In this document: positions 1 through 7,345 of the stretch, one piece after another | Layout: every line of letters starts with the position of its first letter | Position numbering within the stretch: position 1 is the stretch's first letter | The notes under the pieces: generated by a model | Told to the model about the DNA's origin: nothing | The model's database searches: none | What the model saw: only the letters and a program-made list of their open reading frames with translations | Made by a program: the position numbers and the translations under genes | Assembly (NCBI GenBank): GCA_900696485.1 | Contig: CAADGG010000019.1 | Span: forward strand, 1-46,684 | DNA length: 46,684 nt | Direction of reading: 5' to 3' | Source of the DNA: an uncultured Pseudomonadota bacterium | GTDB lineage: Bacteria > Myxococcota_A > UBA9160 > PR03

Positions 1-88
1 CGGATCATCGCCGGTCCCTCGGGTGTCGGCGCCGCCCTCCGGGTTGCACGTCCTTCAATCACTCGAAGGCGATCAGCCCCTCGGTCGT

Positions 89-206
89 GAGACTGCGGAG
101 ACTTCGGAGACTGCGGAGACTTGTGCCTGTCCTACGCAGGCGAGAATGAGTGTTCGTGTAGGGGAAGAGCCGGCACAAGTCTCCGAAGTCTCCCGAGTCT
201 CCGCGC
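89..206. repeat. Long imperfect inverted repeat built from 9-bp GGAGACTNC units
   Basis: The left arm (about 89-127) is a run of 9-bp units of the form GAGACTKCG. The right arm (about 172-206) is its reverse complement at about 30 of 35 positions, with a perfect inner 13-bp match, GGAGACTTGTGCC against GGCACAAGTCTCC. The spacer is about 45 bp. It lies just past the 3' end of the helicase gene. It could be a very long transcription terminator or attenuator, or an iteron-type origin or protein-binding site for the element's replication module. No T-run follows the stem, which weakens the terminator reading. The repeat is directly visible; its role is inference. Confidence 0.7.
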
Positions 207-212
207 GTCGGA

Positions 213-1778
213 TCAGTCCTCACGGTGTGCCCTCCAGAGCGCCGCTTTCGTGCGCTTGTGCTTGCCCGCGCGCTCGATCCAGATGCAGCCACCCTCGAGC
301 GCGAACCGCTTGCCGTCTCGCGTGAGCAGAGTCGAGCCGATCCGCTGACCGGCGCTCTGCGGATGCTCGAGCAGCGGCGCGAGGTCGGCCGGCAGCACCT
401 CGCGGAGCATGCTCCCTTCGCGGCGCAGCTCGGTCAGTAGCTCGGCGACCGGGACCGGATCGCGGCACCAGTCGTGCCACGCCGCCAGCCACGCGGCCCA
501 GACCGGCCCCTCACCGTCGGCCTGCTCATACATCTCCTCGGCGGCGCCAAGGAACCCGCCGATGCCGGCCATCTTGAGCGCGCCCCCGATCGTTCGGCGC
601 CAGCCCTCGAACCCGCCGAGGATCGGCACGTCATCGGCCGGCGCCGGCATCCCTGCGGCGACCCATCCCCGCGCGATTGTGAGCGCAGCCGCGAGCAGAT
701 CGCCTCGGCGTTCGACGACGTAGGCGAGCAGATCGTTATGGCGCCACCCGGTACGGGTCCACGGCTTCGCATGCTTCGCGTCGAGCCGCAGCCAGACGCA
801 CCGCCGCGCGAAGTCGCCGCGCACGCCGACGTTGTTTCCCGTCGCTATCCAGACGGATCGGTTGCGCAGGTCCAGCTCGGCCGACACGCCGAGAACGCGG
901 TCGGTCCACCGCTCAGCCGTCATCAGGGCCGCGAGCGACGGGGAGTCGATCGGCTTGACCACGTTGTCGAGCACCGCCACGCGCCGGCCGGATCGGAGGA
1001 TCGTGAGAATCCGCTTGCGCAGCTCATCCTCGGCTCCGCGGCCGTCCGGCATCGACGACACGCTCGCCCCGCGCCCGGTCGCGATCGTGACGAGAGCTTG
1101 CAGGAGCAAGCTCTTCCCGGTCCCTTGCTGGCGAGCGGTCAGAACGAACAGCGGCAGGCACCCGTCGATCACCTCACGCATGACGATCGAAAGCAGCAGC
1201 GCGAGCGCGGTAGCCCGATCGCTATCGTCGACGAACGGGAAGTCGGCGAGCGTTTCCTCGATCGCGTCGACGGCGTCGTGAATCTCAGAGCGCGTCGGGC
1301 TCTCCGGGATCTCCGGCACGGTGAGACCGGGTTCCGGCGCATGGAACAGCCGCGACCGGGGGTCGTAGCCGGGAGCAGCGAGGATCGAGCCATCGCGCCG
1401 GAGCGTCGGCGTCGTCACGACACCCACCAGCGGCGGGAGCTTCTTGGCGTCCGCCACCAGGCGGATGCGGGACGCCGTGGCGAGCCTCTTGGACGGCGTC
1501 GTGTTCTTGAATCCGTCGTTGCTCTTCGTGTGCCAGGTCGCCGCGGCATAGAGCCGCTCATGGATGCCGTCATCGTCGACGGCCAGGATCGCCGGCCGAT
1601 CGTCCTCGTCGCTGCCGGCGCGAACGATCTCCCCCGCGCGCATGAACATCTCCGGCGGATCGTTGCGAGTAACGATCGCGTCGACAGCCTCGTCGACCAG
1701 CTCGTCGGGCTGGCGATTCGAGACGACGATCATCGGCCGATCGGTCGGGGCGTCCTCGATCCGTGTTGCCGTCGCCAT
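213..1778 (-). CDS. SF3/D5-like helicase ATPase of a mobile element
   Basis: 521 residues. The central ATPase domain (about 165-400) has a P-loop QQGTGKS with Lys222, a Walker B-like strand RRVAVLDN, and a later strand ending IATGNN that matches the polar sensor (motif C) of SF3 helicases. The N-terminal 150 residues are not recognised. The C-terminal 120 residues are Arg-rich and may bind DNA. The start codon overlaps the stop of the upstream primase-polymerase gene by one base (TGATG), so the two are translationally coupled and probably act together at the replication fork of the element. In phage NrS-1 and many integrated elements these activities lie in one chain; here they are two genes. 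It could also be called a phage or plasmid primase C-terminal protein. Confidence 0.8.
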   Translation of the reverse strand: MATATRIEDAPTDRPMIVVSNRQPDELVDEAVDAIVTRNDPPEMFMRAGEIVRAGSDEDDRPAILAVDDDGIHERLYAAATWHTKSNDGFKNTTPSKRLATASRIRLVADAKKLPPLVGVVTTPTLRRDGSILAAPGYDPRSRLFHAPEPGLTVPEIPESPTRSEIHDAVDAIEETLADFPFVDDSDRATALALLLSIVMREVIDGCLPLFVLTARQQGTGKSLLLQALVTIATGRGASVSSMPDGRGAEDELRKRILTILRSGRRVAVLDNVVKPIDSPSLAALMTAERWTDRVLGVSAELDLRNRSVWIATGNNVGVRGDFARRCVWLRLDAKHAKPWTRTGWRHNDLLAYVVERRGDLLAAALTIARGWVAAGMPAPADDVPILGGFEGWRRTIGGALKMAGIGGFLGAAEEMYEQADGEGPVWAAWLAAWHDWCRDPVPVAELLTELRREGSMLREVLPADLAPLLEHPQSAGQRIGSTLLTRDGKRFALEGGCIWIERAGKHKRTKAALWRAHRED

Positions 1779-2632
1779 CAGCCCGCCTCCTCGTTACGCG
1801 CGGTGACGTGGCCGACGGCGTTCTGCGCCGTGCGCGCGAAGTAGTCGACGCTCTTTGGTCGCGGTTCAACGTGCCGATGCCGCCAGCGCAGCGCCGCCTC
1901 GACCGTCGCGACCGGGAACGCAGCCTCGGCGAGCCGACACCCGAGCGCGAAGTCGGCCTCGGATGCGGACGCATAGCCGAGGGCGCGATGCGCCTTGGAG
2001 AGCAGTAGGCGCACCGTCGCATCGACGTCGCGCGCGATGGCGACGGCATCGGGCAGCTCGCCGTTCCACTCGATCGGGTCGCAAGCCGCGGCGCGACTCG
2101 CGCTCGTCTCAACTCCGAACGTCTCGGCGACCCACGCGCGCAGGATCTCGCCGCGGTCGAGGATGCGATCGGGCGTCCCGCTGGCGTGTCGGCCCGTCAT
2201 GACGAAGTAGCGGCCGCGGTCGTAGCACTCGATCGGCCCGCGCTTGCGCCCGCGTCCGGCCAGTTCGCCGCGAACGAGGATATGCAGCCCGGTCCTAGAC
2301 GTTGACAGCTCGGTGTAGCTCGCGAAACGGTCGACGATCGCCTGCGCCTCGGGTGACACGTTGCCGGCGTCGTCGACAACATGATCGAGGTCGATGCCCG
2401 CGAACGGCGTTTCGGTGAACACGAAACCGACGCCATCGCCGAGTCCGCGAACGAACACATCGGCGACTTCCTCGAACGAGGCCCATGTCGACGGTTTCGT
2501 CGTGGACGCGCGCGATCCGCGCACCGTGATCGGTTCCTTGTTGTCGTGCAGCACCCACCGGCGCCAGGTCGCCAGCTCGGCGATGGCCGGGATCGACAGC
2601 GGCGGCAGCCCGGCCGCGCCGGTCATCGGCAC
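1778..2632 (-). CDS. Primase-polymerase (PrimPol), NrS-1-like
   Basis: 284 residues. The archaeo-eukaryotic primase fold is indicated by motif I, AGIDLDHVVD (Asp81, Asp83: metal ligands); motif II, SRTGLHI (His117: nucleotide binding); and motif III, IECYDRGRYFVMTG (Glu135), a signature of NrS-1 and BT4734-type primases. Near residue 220, SEADFALGCRLAE matches the helical domain that links such primases to their helicase. The likely role is de novo primer synthesis or DNA polymerisation for the element. It overlaps the helicase gene by one base downstream, and its own start lies inside the end of the small upstream gene. The family call is confident; whether it primes, polymerises or both cannot be told from sequence. 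Confidence 0.85.
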   Translation of the reverse strand: MPMTGAAGLPPLSIPAIAELATWRRWVLHDNKEPITVRGSRASTTKPSTWASFEEVADVFVRGLGDGVGFVFTETPFAGIDLDHVVDDAGNVSPEAQAIVDRFASYTELSTSRTGLHILVRGELAGRGRKRGPIECYDRGRYFVMTGRHASGTPDRILDRGEILRAWVAETFGVETSASRAAACDPIEWNGELPDAVAIARDVDATVRLLLSKAHRALGYASASEADFALGCRLAEAAFPVATVEAALRWRHRHVEPRPKSVDYFARTAQNAVGHVTARNEEAG

Positions 2633-2835
2633 GCCTCCCGGAGCACGATCTGGGCGGCGAGCCCGGCTCGGCCGTCGTCCGCGGCATCGAGCGCGCGCGA
2701 TAGTCCGCGCTGCTCGCCGCGGACCGGCCCGGTCATGGCGCCGAGTGCGGCGAGGATTCGAGCGCGCAGCTCGCGGCGTCGGTCGGGGGCGTTGGGTTCT
2801 GTGGTCTGATATTTTCTCGGCATCGTTCGCTCCAA
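2623..2835 (-). CDS. Small hypothetical protein in the primase operon
   Basis: 70 residues, Arg-rich and Ala-rich, no family recognised. It overlaps the primase-polymerase start by 10 bases and reads in the same direction, which fits a small operon member. Residues 16-40 look helical and basic. It could be an accessory DNA-binding protein or simply a leader that delivers ribosomes to the primase gene. The coding call rests on context and on the overlap only. Confidence 0.5.
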   Translation of the reverse strand: MERTMPRKYQTTEPNAPDRRRELRARILAALGAMTGPVRGEQRGLSRALDAADDGRAGLAAQIVLREACR

Positions 2836-2892
2836 CGGCCTCGGGAGATTCGCCTGGCAGCGCTCTCGGGGCCGTAATGCGTCAGGGGTCGT

Positions 2893-3105
2893 TCAGGCGG
2901 CGGAGCGCGGCCCGTCGATGGGCCCGGCGCCCGCGAGCATCCGGTCGAGCGCCGCGATGGGCACGACCAGGCGCCGGCCGATTCGCAGGACGGGGATATC
3001 GCCGCGCCGCGCCGCGAGGTACGCGGCCGAGCGGCCGATGCCGAGCATCTGCGCGGCCTCGTCGATCGAGACGGCGCGTCGGGTCGGCGTGGTGTCGGTG
3101 TGCAT
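2893..3105 (-). CDS. Excisionase-like HTH DNA-binding protein
   Basis: 70 residues. The core (about 8-60) is a MerR-like winged HTH of the excisionase/helix_17 type: SIDEAAQMLGIGRSAAY, then a GDIPVLRIGRRLVVP wing. The start at 3105 is chosen because GGAGG sits 5 nt upstream; an ATG at 3156 in the same frame lacks a ribosome site. Such proteins bend DNA at attachment sites to direct excision, or act as repressors. It stands at the head of the primase/helicase operon, divergent from the zinc-ribbon gene and 1.3 kb from the attachment site, so either role fits. Confidence 0.8.
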   Translation of the reverse strand: MHTDTTPTRRAVSIDEAAQMLGIGRSAAYLAARRGDIPVLRIGRRLVVPIAALDRMLAGAGPIDGPRSAA

Positions 3106-3197
3106 GAGGTCCTCCGGGGGCGCGATCAGTCGCGCTACGTGGCCCCAGCATCCCACCTATGGTGGCGAGTGTCGACCGATCCGTGTATACCTTCACT

Positions 3198-4151
3198 ATG
3201 CCCAGGGCCAGGATGCAGACTCCCGAGGAACGCGAGGCAAACCGAAGCTGGCAGCAGCTCCGGGAGTGGCGGGTGCCGGTCGAGGTCAACGTGGAGGGCG
3301 AGCGCCTTGTCTGGCGCTACAAGGCGACCCGCGATATCGAACACGCGCGCGGCGTCGTTCCGGTGAAGTCGAAGGCGGCGGAGGGCTTCATCCGCACCTG
3401 CAAGGACGCGCGCGGGGACATGCTCGAGCGCTTCCTATCGTTCGCCGACCCCCGGGTGGGCCCTGCGCGGATCGCGGCCTTCGCCCGGCGCTTCGGCGTC
3501 TTCCACCACCACGGGAAGCCGGGCGCCCCTCGCGGTCACGACGTCGTGCGCCGCTGGCGGGACGAGGCGCGGCTCTACTCGGCGATCCTTGCCGGCGCCG
3601 CCGACCTGCGGGACGGACTCGTGCGGGACGACGCCAGCCACTGGCCTGCGCTTGCCGATGCCACTGGGCGCGAGGTTCCTACCGGCGCCGGCTTCCTAGC
3701 CGTCGTCCGCTTCTCGGTACTTGTGCAGGACGCGGTACAGCGCTTCGTCGTCCCGCACGTCCCCGTGACGGTCGCCACCGGCGTTGACCAGAGCGGGTGG
3801 CGGCTCTCGCTTCGGTTTGGCGGCGGGAGCCTGCGCGGCGCCCTCTGCGCCGAGGTCCTCCGCGAACTTCAGGGCCGCGAGCGGCGCCAGGTCGCTTGCG
3901 ATGGTTGCGGCGATCTCCATGCGCCGCGCGGCCAAGCCGGCCGGCGGTCCTTCTGCCGAGCCTGCCACGCCTCCGGCGCTCCGGTCCGCTTCGCGAAGCG
4001 TGACCTTGCAGCCCGGCGGGCGCGGGCGCGAGCGGCCGCGAGCCGGGGAGCTTCGCTCGAAGAGGCGGCCCGCGCGGCCTACGGCGTCAGGGACCCGGAC
4101 GTCCGGCAGCTTGAGACGGTCGACGGGTGGATCTCGAAAACGGCCACTTAG
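3198..4151 (+). CDS. Uncharacterised zinc-ribbon protein of the element
   Basis: 317 residues from the ATG at 3198; a 330-residue form from 3159 is possible and neither start has a Shine-Dalgarno. TATACC lies 7 nt upstream of 3198, so a leaderless transcript is conceivable. The first 200 residues show no recognised domain. At about 230-260 there is a CDGC/CRAC zinc-ribbon pair followed by an Arg/Ala-rich helix. The arrangement resembles mobile-element proteins whose CxxC knuckles end in an RYCS-type segment, but the family is not certain. It is not a recombinase: no R-HxxR-Y set and no resolvase Ser motif. It is divergent from the excisionase-like gene and lies next to the att-side repeats, where an integrase usually sits. 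Confidence 0.65.
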   Translation: MPRARMQTPEEREANRSWQQLREWRVPVEVNVEGERLVWRYKATRDIEHARGVVPVKSKAAEGFIRTCKDARGDMLERFLSFADPRVGPARIAAFARRFGVFHHHGKPGAPRGHDVVRRWRDEARLYSAILAGAADLRDGLVRDDASHWPALADATGREVPTGAGFLAVVRFSVLVQDAVQRFVVPHVPVTVATGVDQSGWRLSLRFGGGSLRGALCAEVLRELQGRERRQVACDGCGDLHAPRGQAGRRSFCRACHASGAPVRFAKRDLAARRARARAAASRGASLEEAARAAYGVRDPDVRQLETVDGWISKTAT

Positions 4152-4153
4152 TC

Positions 4154-4282
4154 GGTGTGCGGGTCGGTGTGCGTTGACTTCATAACAACCGGAAACGTGC
4201 GGCACACCGGAACGCCGTTTCGCCGAGCGTTTTCCAAAATATACTCGAAGGTGTGTTATTTGGTGTGCGGATTGGTGTGCGG
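4154..4282 (+). repeat. GGTGTGCGG iterons with 12-bp spacing next to the att site
   Basis: GGTGTGCGK occurs at 4154 and 4166 (12 bp apart), and GGTGTG starts again at 4250, 4262 and 4274 (again 12 bp apart). An inverted copy, GCACACC, lies at 4202-4208. The array ends about 125 bp before the tRNA fragment that marks the element boundary. Short direct repeats beside an att core are typical of integrase arm-type or excisionase binding sites; iterons for a replication protein are the alternative. The intervening sequence (4175-4250) is relatively AT-rich. The remaining stretch to 4408 shows no gene or further structure. Confidence 0.65.
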
Positions 4283-4408
4283 GTGGTCCGTCCAGCAACG
4301 TCTATTAGGTGCTGGGGCGTTCTGCCCCATGCAAGGAAGCCCTGAAACGGCGGACAGTTAGGGACGGGAGAGAACAGCCTAACACTCGGTAAAACGGTCG
4401 CTTCGGCG

Positions 4409-4453
4409 ATGGCATTCAAGAGGTCGGGGGTTCGATTCCCCCCAGCTCCACCA
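4409..4453 (+). other. attR-type site: 3' fragment of tRNA-Ala(GGC)
   Basis: From the GGC anticodon onward the sequence matches a bacterial tRNA-Ala: 3' half of the anticodon stem, variable loop AGGTC, T arm GGGGG-TTCGATT-CCCCC (4426-4442), acceptor strand CAGCTCC, discriminator A and encoded CCA (4451-4453). The 5' part is missing: the bases before the anticodon do not pair, and no GGGGCTG acceptor strand lies 70 nt upstream. This is the short copy left when an element integrates into a tRNA 3' end and rebuilds the full gene at its other end. The intact gene and the integrase should therefore lie left of this window. Confidence 0.85.
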
Positions 4454-4546
4454 GCGGATTCCTCGATCCTGGCAGGCCGGTCGGCGAGAGCGGCGCCGCG
4501 CGCGCCCGGACCGCGCGGTCCGAGCGCCCGGTCGTACTTCTCCGCC

Positions 4547-5818
4547 TCAGCGCCGCTCGATCGGCGTCTGCTTGCGCATGACACCCATCGCAAGCAGCAC
4601 GAGCAGCGAGCGCGGCAGCAGGCGCATGACGGCGTTGCCGCGCAGCCAGTGCCACCAGCGCGTCGCGACGGACGGCTGGCGACCCAGGCGATCCCACGCC
4701 ACCGCCACGACTTCCTCGGGCGCCTGGCCGGCATGCGGCAGCTCGCCGGCGACCTGCTGGCACTCGGTCTCGGTACTGCCGGGCTCGACCACCAGCACGT
4801 CGATGCCGGTGCCGCGTAGTTCCGCCCACAGCGCCTCGCCGAGGAACCCATCGAAGGCCTTCGTCGCGGCGTAGACCGCATGCAGGGGGAGCGGCTGACG
4901 GGCGGCCTGTGAGCCGGTGAAGAGTACGGCCCCGCGCCCCCGCGCATGCAGACGCGACAACAGCGCGCGGGTCAGCAGCATCGGCGTGATGCAGTTGAGT
5001 TCGACCATCGCGCGCAGGCGCGCAGCGTCCTGGTGCTCGAAGCGACCGGCGTCGCCGACGCCGGCGTTGTTGACGACGATCCCGAGGTCGAGATCCGCGA
5101 CGGCCGTGACGAGCCGAGAGACGCTCCCGGGAGCCGCGAGGTCCAGTGCGACGACGCGCGTCTCGACGCCGTGGCGCTCGAGCTCGCTGGCCAGTGCGCG
5201 CAGCCGATCCTCACGACGGGCACAGAGAGCGACCGACACCCCCTCTTGTGCCAGGGATCGGGCGAATGCGGCGCCGATGCCGGAGGACGCGCCGGTGACG
5301 AGCGCCCACGCGCCGTAGCGGTCGCGCAGACGCGGGCGTCCGGCTCGAAAGCGATCCTTGGCGCGCCACAGCGCCGCCGTGAGCGCACTGAAGGCGGCAA
5401 ACGAAACGAGGCCGACGAGCAGTGCGCGCGCCGAGCCGCCGACCTCGTCCGCATACAACAGCGGCCAGACCAGCATCGAGATCGCGACCTGGCCCGCATA
5501 GATCGCCGCCCACGGCCAGAGCCAGGGGCGCATGTGCCAGAACCCGTAGGCGCCGCACGCATAGATCACGAGATGGATCGGCTCTGTCGCCTTGGCCCAT
5601 CCGCCGTGCAGGCGGACACCGAACCAGACTTCCTCGTCCACGGCCAGCGGCTTCCCTGCGAAATCCCAAGGCACGTACACGAAGGCCATGAAGGCGCAGA
5701 ACAGCATCAGCGCGTTCATCCAGCCGGGACGGCGCGCGAAGGCGTCGCGGAGCCAACCGCGAACGCCGGGATCGCCGCCGGCGGCTGCGACGCCGCCGGC
5801 GCCTTCGTTCACGTTCAT
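4547..5818 (-). CDS. SDR oxidoreductase with N-terminal membrane domain
   Basis: 423 residues. Residues 1-155 carry about four hydrophobic spans (near 36-52, 84-100, 108-124 and 137-152). The short-chain dehydrogenase domain begins near 170 with the cofactor motif TGASSGIG (175-182), then NNAGVG, a catalytic Ser in FTGSQAA and YAATK as the Tyr/Lys pair. The basic residue after the first strand (CARRED) favours NADP(H). The tail has another hydrophobic stretch (LLPRSLLVLLAMGVM). It probably reduces or oxidises a hydrophobic substrate such as an acyl chain, steroid or ketoacyl group at the inner membrane. The substrate is unknown. The gene ends 94 bp from the att fragment and is the first host gene outside the element. 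Confidence 0.85.
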   Translation of the reverse strand: MNVNEGAGGVAAAGGDPGVRGWLRDAFARRPGWMNALMLFCAFMAFVYVPWDFAGKPLAVDEEVWFGVRLHGGWAKATEPIHLVIYACGAYGFWHMRPWLWPWAAIYAGQVAISMLVWPLLYADEVGGSARALLVGLVSFAAFSALTAALWRAKDRFRAGRPRLRDRYGAWALVTGASSGIGAAFARSLAQEGVSVALCARREDRLRALASELERHGVETRVVALDLAAPGSVSRLVTAVADLDLGIVVNNAGVGDAGRFEHQDAARLRAMVELNCITPMLLTRALLSRLHARGRGAVLFTGSQAARQPLPLHAVYAATKAFDGFLGEALWAELRGTGIDVLVVEPGSTETECQQVAGELPHAGQAPEEVVAVAWDRLGRQPSVATRWWHWLRGNAVMRLLPRSLLVLLAMGVMRKQTPIERR

Positions 5819-5917
5819 CGCGTCCTCCTCGCCTTCGTCGCGGGAATCCGCCCGCGCTCGGCGCAGGCTATCGCCGGCGGGCCGTGCGCGCCCGGCGGCG
5901 CGCTACGCTGCGCCGCC

Positions 5918-6109
5918 ATGCCGGGCTGCGTGCGGATCGTGAAAGAGGCGCCGGCCGGGTGGCTGGTCTTCGACCCTCGGGAGCGCCGCGATGCGATCTC
6001 GCACGAGAGGCGGCAGGCGATTCCTGCGCCGGCCACGGCCCTCGACGACGATCGAGAAGGCGTCCGCGTCTTCCGGGCCCAACGCAGGCCGGTCTTCCGG
6101 GGCCGCTGA
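5918..6109 (+). pseudogene. Enoyl-CoA hydratase remnant (N-terminal about 60 residues)
   Basis: 63 codons from ATG 5918. The beginning matches the crotonase-family start: EAPAGWLVFDPRERRDAIS corresponds to the first beta strands and the PERRNAIS segment of enoyl-CoA hydratases, followed by an AIPA..ALDDDRE helix. After that the match fades (VRVFRAQRRPVFRG in place of VRVVVLRGAG...F.AGAD) and the frame closes. A normal member is about 260 residues, and no reading frame continues it, because the MFS gene starts at the next base (TGAGTG). It may now serve as a short leader coupled to that gene. Confidence 0.6.
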
Positions 6110-7336
6110 GTGACGACACCGCACGCAGACCTTTCGCCGTCGCTGCGGCGGCGTGTGCTGAGCCACGGCGCGTACTGGTTCCTGATGATGGCCCCGCTCG
6201 GCCTGGTCCTGCCGTATTACGCCCTCTATCTGCGCGACCACGCCGGCCTGACCGGTGCGCAGATCGGCGCGGTGTTCGCAGTGATGCCGCTCGTCGCGAT
6301 GCTCGCGCAACCGCTGTGGGGCGTGGCGGCCGACCGCACCGGCATGCGGGCGCGGATCCTGGTGGTCCTGTGTTTCGGTGCGGCGCTCGGATATCTGGCG
6401 ATCGCCCGGGCCGACAGCTTCGGTGCGTTGCTCGCCGCCACCGCCCTGCTCGCGCTCTTCGCGCGTTCGCTGCTCCCGCTCTCGCTCGCGGTCAGCATCC
6501 CCGCCTTGCGCGATCACGCGCACGCGTTCGGGATCGTCCGGGCGCTCGGTACGGTGGGGTTCGGAGCGGCGATGTTCGGCTTTCCGTGGTTGGTGGCGGC
6601 CCGACGCAACGCCCGCGGCGTGCTGTCCGGAGACGACGCCGCGGCCCCGGCCGAGCTCGAGCTGCTGTTCCCGCTGGCCGTCGTCCTGGCGCTGGCGGCG
6701 GCGCTGGCGGCGCTGGCGGTGCCGCAGCGCGGTGTCCTCACACAACGTGCGGCACGCGGCGAGTGGCGCAGCCTGCTGCGCAACCAGCGGTTCCGACGCG
6801 TGCTCACGCTCGGGATCTTCGCCTTCCTGCTCCAGAACGGCCCGCTCGAGTTCTTCCCGGTGCTGGTGGACGCCCGCGGCGGGGATCTCGAGACGGTGCG
6901 GACGATGTGGCTGTGGATGTTGATCCCCGAGGTCGTGCTCGTCGCCGGGCTCGGCTGGCTGTCGGCGCGATTCTCGCCTCGGGCGCTGCTCGCGATCGGA
7001 CTCTTCGCCGGGGGCCTCCGCTGGCTCGGCAGCGCCGCGGCGCCGTCGCTCGCGTGGCTCGCGCCGCTGCAAGCGCTGCACGCCGTCGTGGTGCTGGGCC
7101 TGATGCTCGGCGCGCCGCTCTACCTCGACGCCGCCGTCCCGCCGCAGCTCCGCTCGACCGCCCAGGCCGGCTTCGCCGTCGTCTCGGTCGGGGTCGGTGG
7201 CGCGGCGTCGAGCCTGCTGTCCGGATGGTTGCTGGAGTTTGGCGGGCCCGTCGCCCCGTACTGGGTGGCGGGTGCCGGGTCACTGTTGCTCGCGCTCGGC
7301 GTCTCCCGCTGGCTGCCGCGCGCCGCCGCGTGCTAA
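6110..7336 (+). CDS. MFS transporter, PPP/nucleoside-symporter-like (MFS_1_like)
   Basis: 408 residues with 12 predicted membrane spans. The conserved loop between helices 2 and 3 is present as QPLWGVAADRTGMR. The N-terminus (SHGAYWFLMMAPLGLVLPYYALYLRD) matches the MFS_1_like branch that includes the 3-phenylpropionate permease HcaT and nucleoside/H+ symporters. The substrate is unknown. A central cytoplasmic loop (about 165-185) is long and acidic. The start is GTG immediately after the stop of the enoyl-CoA hydratase remnant. The next gene follows by 9 bp, so the two are probably cotranscribed, and a role in uptake of an aromatic or other organic acid is a reasonable guess. Confidence 0.85.
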   Translation: MTTPHADLSPSLRRRVLSHGAYWFLMMAPLGLVLPYYALYLRDHAGLTGAQIGAVFAVMPLVAMLAQPLWGVAADRTGMRARILVVLCFGAALGYLAIARADSFGALLAATALLALFARSLLPLSLAVSIPALRDHAHAFGIVRALGTVGFGAAMFGFPWLVAARRNARGVLSGDDAAAPAELELLFPLAVVLALAAALAALAVPQRGVLTQRAARGEWRSLLRNQRFRRVLTLGIFAFLLQNGPLEFFPVLVDARGGDLETVRTMWLWMLIPEVVLVAGLGWLSARFSPRALLAIGLFAGGLRWLGSAAAPSLAWLAPLQALHAVVVLGLMLGAPLYLDAAVPPQLRSTAQAGFAVVSVGVGGAASSLLSGWLLEFGGPVAPYWVAGAGSLLLALGVSRWLPRAAAC

Positions 7337-7345
7337 TCCCCGGGG

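Noticed and set aside
3198..4151. Integrase of the element
   Set aside because: No tyrosine-recombinase R-HxxR-Y set and no serine-recombinase catalytic segment; a zinc-ribbon protein is all that can be supported.
4378..4453. Intact tRNA-Ala gene
   Set aside because: The bases 5' of the anticodon do not form an anticodon stem, D arm or acceptor strand; only the 3' half matches.
4180..4947. Minus-strand frame with NRTPDLLNAI near its end
   Set aside because: This peptide is a well-known false translation of the antisense of a tRNA 3' end; here it comes from the tRNA-Ala fragment, and the rest overlaps the SDR gene.
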